Shown: positions 16,690-26,243, counted from the first letter of the stretch. The stretch is DNA of 64,000 nucleotides from an uncultured Clostridia bacterium (GCA_934271065.1 CAKQQQ010000003.1:62001-126000), one strand, 5' to 3'. Translations and numbers: made by a program. Notes: a model not told the origin generated them from the letters alone.

Positions 16690-18210
16690 ATGACTCGTTC
16701 GCAAAAGTTAAAACTGAATACGATAACTTCGCTCGCGTATCAATTCGTCAACCTGATATGCGGTTTCGTGCTGCCGAAGTATATACTTGCCTATTACGGC
16801 TCGGACGTAAACGGGCTCGTATCGGCGGTCGCGCAACTTTTAGGGCTTATCGGACTATGCGAACTCGGCGTGGGCGCGGTCGTTCAGTCCGCGCTGTATA
16901 AACCGCTTGCCGACGGCGACGATCTGCAAACGAGCAGAATACTCGTCTCGGCGCGGAAGTTTTTCGATAAGGTAGGAATAATTCTTACCGTATACGTCGC
17001 CGTACTCGCGGCGGTGTTTCCGCTCAATCAACTCGACAAGTTTTCGTATCTGTATACCGCCGCGCTCGTGCTGTCTATGTCGATAAGTTACTTCGCGCAG
17101 TATTTCTTCGGTATACGCGACGGTCTGCTTCTCAACGCCGACCAGCGTTCGTACGTTCAGTCGGTTTTCAATACCGCGACGCTGATACTCAACACCGTAG
17201 TGAGCGTGATTATAATACAACGCGGCGCGTCGGTGCAACTCGTAAAACTTTCCACGTCGCTGATATTTCTAATCCGCCCGATCTGCCTTGCGATATACGT
17301 CAGAAAGCGTTATAAGGTGGACTATAAAGCCAAATACTCGGTAGAGCCGATAGCGCAGAAATGGAACGGGCTTACTCAGCACTTCGCTTCCGTCGTGTTG
17401 CAGAACACCGATACCGTAGTGCTTACGTTCTGTTCCACGCTGAAAAACGTGTCGATATACAACGTATACAATCTCGTCGTAACGGGGCTTAAACAGATAA
17501 TACTTTCGCTTACTTCGGGCGTGCAGTCGATGTTCGGCAATATGCTCGCGAAAGACGAAAAAGACGCGCTTTCGCAAGCCTTTTCGCGTACCGAATGGGC
17601 GTTGCATACCGTTACCGTTTTCGCCTTTTCCGTTGCGGGAATGTTAATAGTTCCGTTCGTAAAAGTGTACACCGCCACTCTTCCCGACGCAGACGACTAT
17701 ATAGTCTCCGTCTTCGCCGCTCTTTTAGTCGCGGCTACGGCGGCGTATTGTTTAAGGCTTCCGTACAGTATGATGGTGCTTGCCGCGGGGCATTATAAAC
17801 AGACGCAGACGAGCGCGATCGTCGAAATGACGATAAATATAGTATTATCCGTCGCGCTGGTGTTCGCGTTCGGGCTTGTGGGCGTGGCGATAGGCACGCT
17901 CGTCTCGATGACTTACCGAACGGTATATTACGCGTTGTACTTGCGTAAAAACGTAATTAACCGCCCTATAAAGCACTTTATTAAACATATCGTAGTAGAT
18001 TTGATTACCGTTGCCGCAATCGTCGGTGCGACTTTCTTTTTCAAACTGCGCGAGACGAGTTATATCGGCTGGTTTATTCTCGCGCTTAAAGTCGGGTTTA
18101 TCGCGCTCGGCGTTACCGCGCTCGTCAACGCGTTGTTTTACGGACGCGAAACGCTCGGGTTCGTGAAATCGGCGTTTTCAAAAACCAAAAAGGAGAAAAG
18201 TGAACCGTGA
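16690..18210 (+). CDS. Wzx-like oligosaccharide flippase (MOP superfamily)
   Basis: Integral membrane protein of 506 residues with about 14 hydrophobic segments, the layout of the polysaccharide transporter family. The N-terminal LNTITSLAYQFVNLICGFVLPKYILAYYGSDVNGLVSA and the mid-protein IYNVYNLVVTGLKQIILSLTSGVQSMFGNML blocks are typical. It would move the undecaprenyl-linked repeat unit across the membrane before polymerisation by the EpsG-like protein. It starts three bases after the preceding stop, without a clear ribosome site, and shares its last four bases with the next gene. Confidence 0.9.
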   Translation: MTRSQKLKLNTITSLAYQFVNLICGFVLPKYILAYYGSDVNGLVSAVAQLLGLIGLCELGVGAVVQSALYKPLADGDDLQTSRILVSARKFFDKVGIILTVYVAVLAAVFPLNQLDKFSYLYTAALVLSMSISYFAQYFFGIRDGLLLNADQRSYVQSVFNTATLILNTVVSVIIIQRGASVQLVKLSTSLIFLIRPICLAIYVRKRYKVDYKAKYSVEPIAQKWNGLTQHFASVVLQNTDTVVLTFCSTLKNVSIYNVYNLVVTGLKQIILSLTSGVQSMFGNMLAKDEKDALSQAFSRTEWALHTVTVFAFSVAGMLIVPFVKVYTATLPDADDYIVSVFAALLVAATAAYCLRLPYSMMVLAAGHYKQTQTSAIVEMTINIVLSVALVFAFGLVGVAIGTLVSMTYRTVYYALYLRKNVINRPIKHFIKHIVVDLITVAAIVGATFFFKLRETSYIGWFILALKVGFIALGVTALVNALFYGRETLGFVKSAFSKTKKEKSEP

Positions 18211-19418
18211 CCGAAACAACTTCGTTCGATTCCGTTCTTGCCGGCGAAAAGGCAAGGGCGAAATTTGAAAAGACCTATAAAAAGCCGCCCGAAGACGTGG
18301 CTTTCACTCCGTACAGAATTTGTCCGCTCGGCGCGCACAGCGACCATCAACTCGGCAAAGTGACGGGGTTCGCGATAGACAAGGGCATTTATATCGCCTA
18401 CGGCGCGAAGCATAACGGAGTAATAGAAATATCGTCGTTGCAATTCCCCAAACGCGCGCAATGGCACGTCTCGTCCACGCCGACCGATAAACAGGGCGAC
18501 TGGGCGGACCATTTACGCGGCGCGACCGTCGCGCTCGCGAGACGGTTTCCGTTGCGGGTAGGGCTGTGCGCCGTTATCGACGGAGAACTTCCGATAGGCG
18601 GTTTGTCGTCGTCCGCGGCGGTAATAATAACGTTTTTATCCGCGCTGTGCAAGTTGAACGGCATAACGATTGCGCCGACCGAACTGATAAACGTCTCGCA
18701 GGAAGCCGAAAACGAATACGTCGGCGTGTCCTGCGGAAAACTCGACCAGAGTTGCGAAGTTTACTGCCGTAAAGACAAACTGCTGTATCTCGACGTGCAA
18801 AGCGGCGAATACGAACTTATTCCCACGCCGCAGAATATGAAACCTTACGAAATAGTCGTGTTCTTTTCGGGGTTGGAGCGGTCTTTGTCCGGCTCTAAAT
18901 TCAATATGCGCGTAGACGAGTGCCGCAGCGCGGCTTACGCGTTAAAGGCGTACGCGGGTATGGACTACGGAAAGTTTGCGGAGACCAACTTGCGCGAAGT
19001 GCCGTACGAAATATACCTGAAATATAAAGACAGACTGCCGCTCAACTGGGCGAAGCGCGCGGAGCATTGGTACGGCGAGTACAAGCGCGTGGAAGCGGGC
19101 GCGGAAGCCTATCGCAGGGGCGATATAGAAGAATTCGGCAGACTGTCGTTTGAAAGCGGCAAGTCGTCTATCGTCAACTGGGAAACCGGCTCGCCGGAAC
19201 TTATACGCCTGTACGATATAATGACCGAAATCGACGGAATATACGGCGGCAGGTTTTCGGGCGCGGGGTTCAAGGGTTGCTGTATGGCGATAATAAACCC
19301 CGAAAAGGAAGCGAGCGTTCTCGAAACCGTAAAACGCGAATATCTTAAAGCCTTTCCGCACCTTGCGGACAGGTACAGCGCGCACGTCTGCCATACCGCC
19401 GACGGCGTAAGGCTGTAA
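18207..19418 (+). CDS. GHMP sugar kinase, galacturonokinase-like
   Basis: Sugar-1-kinase of 403 residues from the galactokinase branch of the GHMP family. The sugar-binding motif reads PYRICPLGAHSDHQLG (35-50) rather than the galactokinase GRVNLIGEHTDY. This variant is the form I associate with plant and bacterial galacturonic acid kinases. The ATP loop PIGGLSSSAAV is at 129-139, the catalytic Asp is D180 in SCGKLDQS, and the third GHMP motif is GGRFSGAGFKGCCMA. Start codon GTG at 18207 (GTGA overlap with the flippase stop), with AAGGAG at 18190-18195. It would make galacturonic acid 1-phosphate, fitting the uronate theme of the operon. Galactokinase activity remains the alternative. Confidence 0.8.
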   Translation: MTETTSFDSVLAGEKARAKFEKTYKKPPEDVAFTPYRICPLGAHSDHQLGKVTGFAIDKGIYIAYGAKHNGVIEISSLQFPKRAQWHVSSTPTDKQGDWADHLRGATVALARRFPLRVGLCAVIDGELPIGGLSSSAAVIITFLSALCKLNGITIAPTELINVSQEAENEYVGVSCGKLDQSCEVYCRKDKLLYLDVQSGEYELIPTPQNMKPYEIVVFFSGLERSLSGSKFNMRVDECRSAAYALKAYAGMDYGKFAETNLREVPYEIYLKYKDRLPLNWAKRAEHWYGEYKRVEAGAEAYRRGDIEEFGRLSFESGKSSIVNWETGSPELIRLYDIMTEIDGIYGGRFSGAGFKGCCMAIINPEKEASVLETVKREYLKAFPHLADRYSAHVCHTADGVRL

Positions 19419-19487
19419 GGGCGTAACGCAAAAACGCAAAGCCGTCGGCAATGATCGCCGCGGCAGTAAAGGAGAATTAAAAGAATA

Positions 19488-20576
19488 ATGCGAAACTGCG
19501 AATTGACGGGCAAGACCGTGCTGGTGACGGGCGCGGCGGGGTTTATAGGCGCGAATCTGTGCGTAAACCTTTTGCGAAACGAAAACCCGAAACTTATCGT
19601 CGGGCTGGACAATCTTAACGATTATTACGATCCGTCGCTTAAAGATTACCGCCTTCGCGACATAGAACGCGCGGCGGCTTCGTCGCCTTGCGAGTGGGCG
19701 TTTATAAAGGGCAACATAGCCGATAAACGACTTATAAGCGAACTTTTCGATAAATACGACTTCGATATAGTCGTCAATCTTGCGGCGCAGGCGGGGGTAA
19801 GGTATTCGATTACCAACCCCGACGCGTATATCGAGAGCAACGTTCTGGGCTTTTATAACGTTCTCGAAGCCTGCCGCCATTCCCGCGATGGCGGAAAGTC
19901 GGGCGTGGAACATCTCGTTTACGCGTCTTCGTCGTCGGTGTACGGCGCAAACGAAAAAATACCGTATTCAACAGACGATAAAACCGACTCGCCTGTATCT
20001 CTGTACGCCGCCACGAAGAAGTCGAACGAACTGTTCGCCCACGCCTACGCCAAACTCTATAATCTGCCGTGTACGGGCTTGCGGTTTTTCACGGTATACG
20101 GCGAAGCGGGCAGACCGGATATGGCGTATTTCGGGTTTACGAACAAACTCGTCGGCGGCGAAAAAATACGCATTTTCAACTACGGAAACTGCAAGCGCGA
20201 TTTTACCTACGTCGGAGACGTTGTAGAAGGCGTTACCCGCGTTATGAAACGCGCGCCGGAAAAGAAAACGGGCGCGGACGGGTTGCCCGTTCCGCCGTGC
20301 AAAGTGTATAACATAGGCAATAACCACCCCGAAAACTTGCTCGAATTCGTTAAAATTTTGCAAGAAGAGTTAGTGCGCGCGGGCGTGTTGCCGAAAGATT
20401 ACGACTTCGACGCGCATAAAGAGTTAGTGCCTATGCAGGCGGGCGACCTTCCCGTAACTTACGCGGACGTAACTCCGCTCGAAAAAGATTTCGGGTTCAG
20501 ACCGTCCACTTCGCTGCGCGACGGATTGAGAAAGTTTGCAAACTGGTATAAAGAATATTACGACGAAGGAGAATAA
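19488..20576 (+). CDS. UDP-glucuronate 4-epimerase-like NAD-dependent sugar epimerase
   Basis: Extended short-chain dehydrogenase of 362 residues. It has the NAD motif TGAAGFIGANL (G15, G18, G21), the active-site YxxxK at Y173/K177 (SLYAATKKSNE) and the ASSSSVYG serine block. The motif GLDNLNDYYDPSLKDYR is characteristic of UDP-glucuronate epimerases, as is the YAATKKSNE context. Expected reaction: UDP-glucuronate to UDP-galacturonate, with the glucuronate supplied by the dehydrogenase encoded next. A 69-base gap precedes it, with an AAGGAGA ribosome site and no obvious promoter or terminator. Confidence 0.9.
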   Translation: MRNCELTGKTVLVTGAAGFIGANLCVNLLRNENPKLIVGLDNLNDYYDPSLKDYRLRDIERAAASSPCEWAFIKGNIADKRLISELFDKYDFDIVVNLAAQAGVRYSITNPDAYIESNVLGFYNVLEACRHSRDGGKSGVEHLVYASSSSVYGANEKIPYSTDDKTDSPVSLYAATKKSNELFAHAYAKLYNLPCTGLRFFTVYGEAGRPDMAYFGFTNKLVGGEKIRIFNYGNCKRDFTYVGDVVEGVTRVMKRAPEKKTGADGLPVPPCKVYNIGNNHPENLLEFVKILQEELVRAGVLPKDYDFDAHKELVPMQAGDLPVTYADVTPLEKDFGFRPSTSLRDGLRKFANWYKEYYDEGE

Positions 20577-20582
20577 TTCGAT

Positions 20583-21773
20583 ATGAACGTAAAAATCGCG
20601 GTAGCCGGCACCGGATACGTCGGGCTTTCGATGGCGGTGCTTCTCGCCGCGCGAAACCAAGTCACGGCGGTGGATATAGTCCCCGCCAAAGTCGATATGA
20701 TAAACGCGAGAAAATCGCCGATAGCGGATAAGGAGATAGAATCGTTCCTTGCCGAAAGACCGCTTAATCTCGTCGCGACCACCGACGGCGACGCCGCGTA
20801 TAAAGACGCGGATTTCGTCGTTATCGCCGCGCCGACCAACTACGATCCCGACAAAAACTACTTCGACACTTCCGCCGTGGAGAGCGTTATCGAGCAGGTT
20901 ATGCGAGTAAACGACCACGCGATTATGATAATAAAATCGACCGTTCCCGTAGGGTATACGAAGGGCGTGAGAGAAAAATACGCCACCGACCGCATACTTT
21001 TCAGCCCCGAATTTTTACGCGAAGGTCACGCGCTTTACGATAACCTGTACCCGAGCCGTATAATCGTGGGTTGCCCCGCGGGCGACGAAAGACTTAAAGC
21101 GGCGGCGCGGACTTTTGCGGGGCTGCTTGAAGAAGGCGCGCTGAAAAAGGATATAACCGTCCTATACCCCGGCTTAACCGAAGCCGAAGCGATTAAACTT
21201 TTCGCCAACACCTATCTTGCGTTGCGCGTTGCGTATTTTAACGAACTCGACACCTACGCCGAACTCCGTTCGCTCGACACCAAATCCATCATCGAAGGCG
21301 TGTCGCTCGATCCGCGCATAGGCAACTTTTACAACAACCCGTCGTTCGGTTACGGCGGATACTGCCTGCCCAAAGACACCAAGCAGTTGCGCGCCAATTA
21401 CGCCGACGTACCGCAAAACCTTATTTCGGCGATAGTGGAATCCAACTCCACGCGTAAAGACTTCATTGCCGAGCGCATACTCGCGCGCAAGCCCAAAATC
21501 GTCGGAGTGTACAGGCTTACGATGAAAGCCAACAGCGACAACTTCCGTCAGTCGTCCGTGCAGGGCGTTATGAAACGGATAAAGGCGAAGGGCATAGAAG
21601 TCGTGGTATACGAGCCTACGCTCAAAGACGACTCGTTTTTCAACAGCCGCGTCATACGCGACGTAAACGAATTCAAAAAAATCTGCGACGTGATAATCGC
21701 CAACCGAATGACGCCCGATCTGTGCGACGTGGCGGATAAAATCTATACCAGAGATCTGTATTTCAGAGACTGA
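20583..21773 (+). CDS. UDP-glucose 6-dehydrogenase
   Basis: Nucleotide-sugar dehydrogenase of 396 residues, the short (E. coli Ugd-like) form, oxidising UDP-glucose to UDP-glucuronate with two NAD+. It has the N-terminal GTGYVGLS loop (G9, G11, G14), DIVPAKVDMIN, the STVPVGYT strand, the central KLFANTYLALRVAYFNELD helix, and the catalytic cysteine C261 in GYGGYCLPKDTKQL. It is the last gene of the operon, six bases after the epimerase gene and directly before a strong terminator. Together the two enzymes supply glucuronate and galacturonate donors. Confidence 0.95.
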   Translation: MNVKIAVAGTGYVGLSMAVLLAARNQVTAVDIVPAKVDMINARKSPIADKEIESFLAERPLNLVATTDGDAAYKDADFVVIAAPTNYDPDKNYFDTSAVESVIEQVMRVNDHAIMIIKSTVPVGYTKGVREKYATDRILFSPEFLREGHALYDNLYPSRIIVGCPAGDERLKAAARTFAGLLEEGALKKDITVLYPGLTEAEAIKLFANTYLALRVAYFNELDTYAELRSLDTKSIIEGVSLDPRIGNFYNNPSFGYGGYCLPKDTKQLRANYADVPQNLISAIVESNSTRKDFIAERILARKPKIVGVYRLTMKANSDNFRQSSVQGVMKRIKAKGIEVVVYEPTLKDDSFFNSRVIRDVNEFKKICDVIIANRMTPDLCDVADKIYTRDLYFRD

Positions 21774-21822
21774 TTACCGTCGCCTGTCGCAGGTAATTGC
21801 GGCGTTTCGGCGGATTTAAGAC

Positions 21823-21869
21823 GCGTCGGGCGGTCGAAACTTAAGGTTTCGACCGCCCGACGCTTTTTT
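21823..21869 (+). terminator. Strong intrinsic terminator of the polysaccharide operon
   Basis: An 18-base perfect stem (21823-21840 with 21846-21863), a five-base loop and six T residues. It lies 50 bases after the last stop codon. Confidence 0.95.
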
Positions 21870-22061
21870 CGTATTTCCGCCTTTTGCCCGCGTTTTGAGA
21901 AGTTGCGGAAGGTTACGCTTGGCGGCGTGAAAAATAAATAAAATCGGACGAATAATTACTGCGATTTATGCAAATATTCATATTTTATGTAAGTATTATT
22001 CGTTATAAGTAAAAATTTATTGCTCCATAAGTAAAAATAATAGCGACCGCCTTATATATGG

Positions 22062-22090
22062 TTGACAAAAGTCGGAAAAAATATTATGAT
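22062..22090 (+). promoter_or_regulatory. Sigma-A promoter for the surface lipoprotein genes
   Basis: TTGACA at 22062-22067 and TATGAT at 22085-22090, spacer 17 bases. The transcript would carry an unusually long 5' leader of about 260 bases. Confidence 0.75.
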
Positions 22091-22355
22091 AGGAAGCGTA
22101 TAAAATGGGTTTTTATTGCCTGTCGGGGCAACGGATAATGACTTTTTAAGGGCTTTATCGTTAGTTTTATTCATTTTTTTGAATATTTTTACTAATCGAA
22201 GACGTTTCCGACGGCAATATCCCCCTTTGCGCGGGCGAAAGTTGTGTGAACAAAATTTCACACGTTCGTCGCAAACCCCTTCGGCGGCCGTTTCGGGGGC
22301 GTAAAGGCGTATAAGCGGTCGCCGCACGGCAAAAATTTTAAGGTACTCTACGGTA

Positions 22356-25300
22356 ATGAACATCAAGAACAGAAAAATCGTAAATATCGTGTTGTCCGCG
22401 CTGCTGATTATATCGGCGGCGTTTGCGCTGGTTGCCTGCAAAGGCGGCAACAAAAACGGCGTTACGGTCACGCTCGTCGGCGAGACTTACGAAGCGACTT
22501 CGTTTAATCTTCGCAAAGGCGACGCGTTGCCGACCGTACAAGCCGAAGAAAGAGACTTCGAAGGCTACTGGCTCGATCCGACGTATCTCACCAAGTACGA
22601 AGGAACTACCGTCCCCGCGAACGACGTTACTTTGTACTATAAGCAAAATTATCGGTACTATACCGTCAATCTCGATTTCGGCGACTACGGCGTGAACACG
22701 CTTCTTGCGCGGCGCGGGGTATACGAAGCGTTACCCGACGCTTCCGCGCTCGGCACTTCCGCCGCAGGTTTTGCGGAAGTCAGGGGCGGAGACGTCAAGT
22801 ACGCGCTCGGCACGGAAAGCAATAAAATCTACAATCTCGCGGAAAAGGGCGGCGAAGTAACCCTTTACGCCGTTTACGAAATAGACGACGTGGCCGATTT
22901 CGTTATCGAAAACGGAACGGTAACGGAATATAAAGGCAAAAAGACCGCAATCGTACTTCCCGTCGGCGCGACGAAAGTCGCCGCGGAAGCGTTCAAGGGC
23001 AACGACAAACTCGTTTCCGTAACCGTTCCGTCCACCTACACTTCGATCGGCAAAGGCGCGTTCGCGGATTGCAAGAAGTTGCAGACGATTACCGCGCCGT
23101 TCGTCGGCGGTTCGCGCACGACGAACAGGTTTCTGGCGTACGTTTTCGGCGCGGATAAGTACGAAGACAACGTTTACTCGTTCGCCGCGTACGTTATGAA
23201 CAACGGCTTGTATATGGGCGATAAGCATTTTGAAAATCAGGTTATACCCGAAACTTTCAAGACCTTTATCGTCAACGCGCCGATGAACGAATTTGCGGAA
23301 GGTGCGTTCTACTACGCGTACGCGCTTGAAAACGTCGTACTCGAATATCCCGAAGCGTTGAAAAGGGTGGGCGATTACGCTTTCGCGTACTGCTGCTCGC
23401 TCGGCAAAGACTCCGCTACGGGGCTTGCGATTAAATTCGACTGGCTGTCCAAGGTATCCGAGATAGGCAAATACGCTTTCGCGACGTACACGGGCAACTA
23501 CGAAACCGACGTTAAAGAGATTTACCCGTACGGCGAAGAGAACAAAGATTATTACACCGCGACGCTTTACGCGTCTCCGTATCCGTTTACCAACCTTACG
23601 GATATACCCGAACTTACCGAAGTAAAATCCATCGAAGATTCCGCGTTCCATTTCTGCTACGCGATTAAATCCGTCAAATTCGGCAACAAACTCGAAACCG
23701 TCGGTATGAACGCGTTTTACTACTGTATGACGCACACGTCGTTATCCTTCCCCGAATCGTTGAAGAGCGTGGGCGAGTACGCGTTTTTCGCCAACTCCGC
23801 CGTGCTTACGATAGACTTCGGCAAGAACGTTCGCTTTATCGGCACGCGCGCGTTCGCGTTCTGCGAAGCCTTGTCGCAGGTAACGTTCACGGGCGACGAC
23901 GCGCCCGTAGCGGACAATCAGGCGTTCTGTAACTCTATCGAGACTTACGAAAACCCGATTGACGGAACTACCGAATACACGCCGATATACGACGGGCTCA
24001 GAATTTACGCGCCCGAAAAAGGCTACGAAACGTACCGCGCGTCGTTTGCGGCGTACCGCGACCTGCTTACGGTTGCGGGCTCGACCGCTGCGCCGGCGTA
24101 CTGGTACGATAAAAACGGAAACGTAACCACCAAATTCGAGTTTACCGCCGGCGGAATAGTAAACGTAACGGATAAAGACCAAACGTTTATATTGGATATA
24201 GACATATGGAATTTCGGCAAGCCGACCTACGGCGCGAAGTGCGGCGAGTCCTATCCGATGATGTACGAATTCATCGACGCCGAGACCTATCGTCAGACCG
24301 CGGGCGATCACGCCAAACCCCTTTACGCCAACCAGAAGTTAGTACACCTGTGGCACCCCGAACTTAAAAGTTACGACGGTTCTACGCTCAGCGACCTTTA
24401 CTATATGATAACCGAATTGCCGTACGAAAGCGGCGGGCAGAAATATCTGCTGCCCGTAATGGTATCCACGCTGAGTTCGAGCAGGGGCGGCAGAGTTTAC
24501 GGCGATATAAACAAAGAAGGCAGTTATGTCGCGTCGGTCAACAGGTACGGCGCGGTAAAGATAGGTAAGACTTCCAAAGATTCCGGCTCGCCCGTCGCGA
24601 GATGGATAGACGATCCCGCAGGCACTTACTATATGACTTTCGACAAGGTTGCCGACCACGAATATCACGCCGTATATTATAATGATAAATACGCAATCAT
24701 CAGAACGGACGTATACAGAAGCATACAACAGGGCAATATGGAAAGCAGCGGCGATCCGTTGTATCTCGTCGACGCCGACTCCGCGTCCGTACTGTTTGAA
24801 ACGAACTATATTTATAACGACAGTAACGAATTCTACCTTGACGGCACGGGCGGCGCGCATATCTTAATCGGTAAAAACAAATACGAAGCCAAAGCCCAAA
24901 ACGCCGCGGGCAAGACTTTCGGCGAAGAAGGTTTCACGGTTCTGTTTAATTCCGTAACGAAGAACGGAACGAAAGACGAAACTCTTACGGGCAAAGCGGT
25001 CTTTTCGAAACTTGCCGCTAACGGCGACTATCTGACGGTTGACGTCAGTATAGGCGGGGAATCGTATAAGTTCCTTAACGTAACCTACGACAGCGGCTGG
25101 TATCGTTGGGGTTACGGCGAATATCTCGGCGTAACCTATGAATACCCCGTAATCAACACCGACGTGTCCGCAAGCGACGAATGGCGTTACAAACTGTTTA
25201 CCGACGTTAAGATCGGCAACTCGATAATCCTTACGGTCTACGCGCCCGACGGCGATAAAAACTCGCCCGAATTTGCGTACTTCCGCGAATACGATAAAGA

Positions 25301-26186
25301 CGGAATGATCGCCGACGGCGAAGTGGTTTACGGCAAGAACGGAAAAATGAACTTCGTTTACGGCGCAACCGACAAACGCGAAGCCGAGAAAATCGACAAG
25401 CGCGGCTCGTTCAATCTTACCGACGCGGACGGCAAAGGTTACAGAAAATTCGTCTATTACGACGATTCCGAAGATATGACGATAAATCTCGTCGAGAACT
25501 TCTACGGTACGCCGTTGTATTACTACACCGTCAAGACCGACGGCTACGGCAATATGTACCTGCTCGACCAGCACGACGACGATTTCAACGACGCGTATAT
25601 CGGCACTTACGACGACTATTCGTCCTTCGTGATAAACGGCGAGACCTATTACGAACTCGTATTCAAGGGCAGAAAACTCGACGCGGATAACAAACCCGTC
25701 GGCGAAGAAAAGACGTTCTGGATATTGTACGCGTTCTCGTCTCTCTCGCAGTACAGCGACGATTACTCGTTTGCGGAGTGGCACGGCACGATCGCCGCGA
25801 TCTATTCCGAGCGTAACGACAAGAACGTCACGGTTTACGACGAATTCGGTTATAAAGAGTTCGAAGTGAGCGTAGACGTGTACGGCAACGTATCGTACAA
25901 GCGTTTCGCGCACACCGCTTTTCTTGACGGAAAGGTAATTTACGAAGAAATACCGAGCGGCGAAGTCGCGGGCATTATCTCCGTCAACGGTTCGAGCGGC
26001 AGTATGGAATATCTCATCGCCGTGGACGAGAACGGCAACGCGTTGTTTACTATGGTAGCGCGCGACGGAGTTATAAGCGGAGACTACTTCGTAATATCGC
26101 CCAAGGGCAGGGGCGTAACGGTTTCGTCTTACGAATCCTCCGTAAAGAGCATAACCGTAGATTTGGCTCTGCTTAAAAAATTATAA
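22356..26186 (+). CDS. Large BspA-type leucine-rich-repeat lipoprotein
   Basis: Surface lipoprotein of 1,276 residues. A short signal ends in the lipobox LVAC (lipidated C28). A small beta domain follows (about 35-95), then LRR_5/BspA-type repeats (about 180-540), recognisable as units such as AEAFKGNDKLVSVTVPSTYTSIGKGAF and MNAFYYCMTHTSLSFPESL. The C-terminal 700 residues are beta-rich, full of Tyr, Asp and Gly, and I do not recognise their family; units such as TYYMTFDKVADHEYHAVYYNDKYAIIR recall the modules of the next protein. BspA-like repeats usually serve in binding host or environmental polymers. It starts at an ATG without a strong ribosome site. Ligand unknown. Confidence 0.85.
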   Translation: MNIKNRKIVNIVLSALLIISAAFALVACKGGNKNGVTVTLVGETYEATSFNLRKGDALPTVQAEERDFEGYWLDPTYLTKYEGTTVPANDVTLYYKQNYRYYTVNLDFGDYGVNTLLARRGVYEALPDASALGTSAAGFAEVRGGDVKYALGTESNKIYNLAEKGGEVTLYAVYEIDDVADFVIENGTVTEYKGKKTAIVLPVGATKVAAEAFKGNDKLVSVTVPSTYTSIGKGAFADCKKLQTITAPFVGGSRTTNRFLAYVFGADKYEDNVYSFAAYVMNNGLYMGDKHFENQVIPETFKTFIVNAPMNEFAEGAFYYAYALENVVLEYPEALKRVGDYAFAYCCSLGKDSATGLAIKFDWLSKVSEIGKYAFATYTGNYETDVKEIYPYGEENKDYYTATLYASPYPFTNLTDIPELTEVKSIEDSAFHFCYAIKSVKFGNKLETVGMNAFYYCMTHTSLSFPESLKSVGEYAFFANSAVLTIDFGKNVRFIGTRAFAFCEALSQVTFTGDDAPVADNQAFCNSIETYENPIDGTTEYTPIYDGLRIYAPEKGYETYRASFAAYRDLLTVAGSTAAPAYWYDKNGNVTTKFEFTAGGIVNVTDKDQTFILDIDIWNFGKPTYGAKCGESYPMMYEFIDAETYRQTAGDHAKPLYANQKLVHLWHPELKSYDGSTLSDLYYMITELPYESGGQKYLLPVMVSTLSSSRGGRVYGDINKEGSYVASVNRYGAVKIGKTSKDSGSPVARWIDDPAGTYYMTFDKVADHEYHAVYYNDKYAIIRTDVYRSIQQGNMESSGDPLYLVDADSASVLFETNYIYNDSNEFYLDGTGGAHILIGKNKYEAKAQNAAGKTFGEEGFTVLFNSVTKNGTKDETLTGKAVFSKLAANGDYLTVDVSIGGESYKFLNVTYDSGWYRWGYGEYLGVTYEYPVINTDVSASDEWRYKLFTDVKIGNSIILTVYAPDGDKNSPEFAYFREYDKDGMIADGEVVYGKNGKMNFVYGATDKREAEKIDKRGSFNLTDADGKGYRKFVYYDDSEDMTINLVENFYGTPLYYYTVKTDGYGNMYLLDQHDDDFNDAYIGTYDDYSSFVINGETYYELVFKGRKLDADNKPVGEEKTFWILYAFSSLSQYSDDYSFAEWHGTIAAIYSERNDKNVTVYDEFGYKEFEVSVDVYGNVSYKRFAHTAFLDGKVIYEEIPSGEVAGIISVNGSSGSMEYLIAVDENGNALFTMVARDGVISGDYFVISPKGRGVTVSSYESSVKSITVDLALLKKL

Positions 26187-26204
26187 AGCGTTATAACGTT
26201 CGGG

Positions 26205-26243
26205 TATGCCAGACCAAGGTTCGTATTATTCTTGTCTGGCATA
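26205..26243 (+). promoter_or_regulatory. Hairpin between two lipoprotein genes
   Basis: TATGCCAGAC pairs with GTCTGGCATA, and CAAG/CTTG extends the stem past a one-base bulge. No T-run follows, so it is more likely an RNA-processing or stability element than a terminator. Confidence 0.45.

Larger units (their letters stand above)
21774..22355. other. Gene-free interval between the polysaccharide operon and the surface-protein region
   Basis: 582 bases. It holds the operon terminator (21823-21869), an A+T-rich stretch with the direct repeat ATAAGTAAAAAT and a bulged inverted repeat (ACGAATAATTACT, 21948-21960, against AGTATTATTCGT, 21992-22003), a good promoter (22062-22090) and a leader of about 260 bases containing a small hairpin (22244-22263, GTGTGAA/TTCACAC). 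I see no convincing gene in it. Confidence 0.7.

Noticed and set aside
22105..22149. Possible 14-codon leader peptide (MGFYCLSGQRIMTF) after the 22062 promoter
   Set aside because: The apparent AGGAAG ribosome site lies upstream of the expected transcript start, so it would not be in the mRNA. No runs of regulatory codons are present.
22116..22304. 62-residue open frame in the lipoprotein leader
   Set aside because: TTG start, no ribosome site, and a composition unlike the neighbouring genes.
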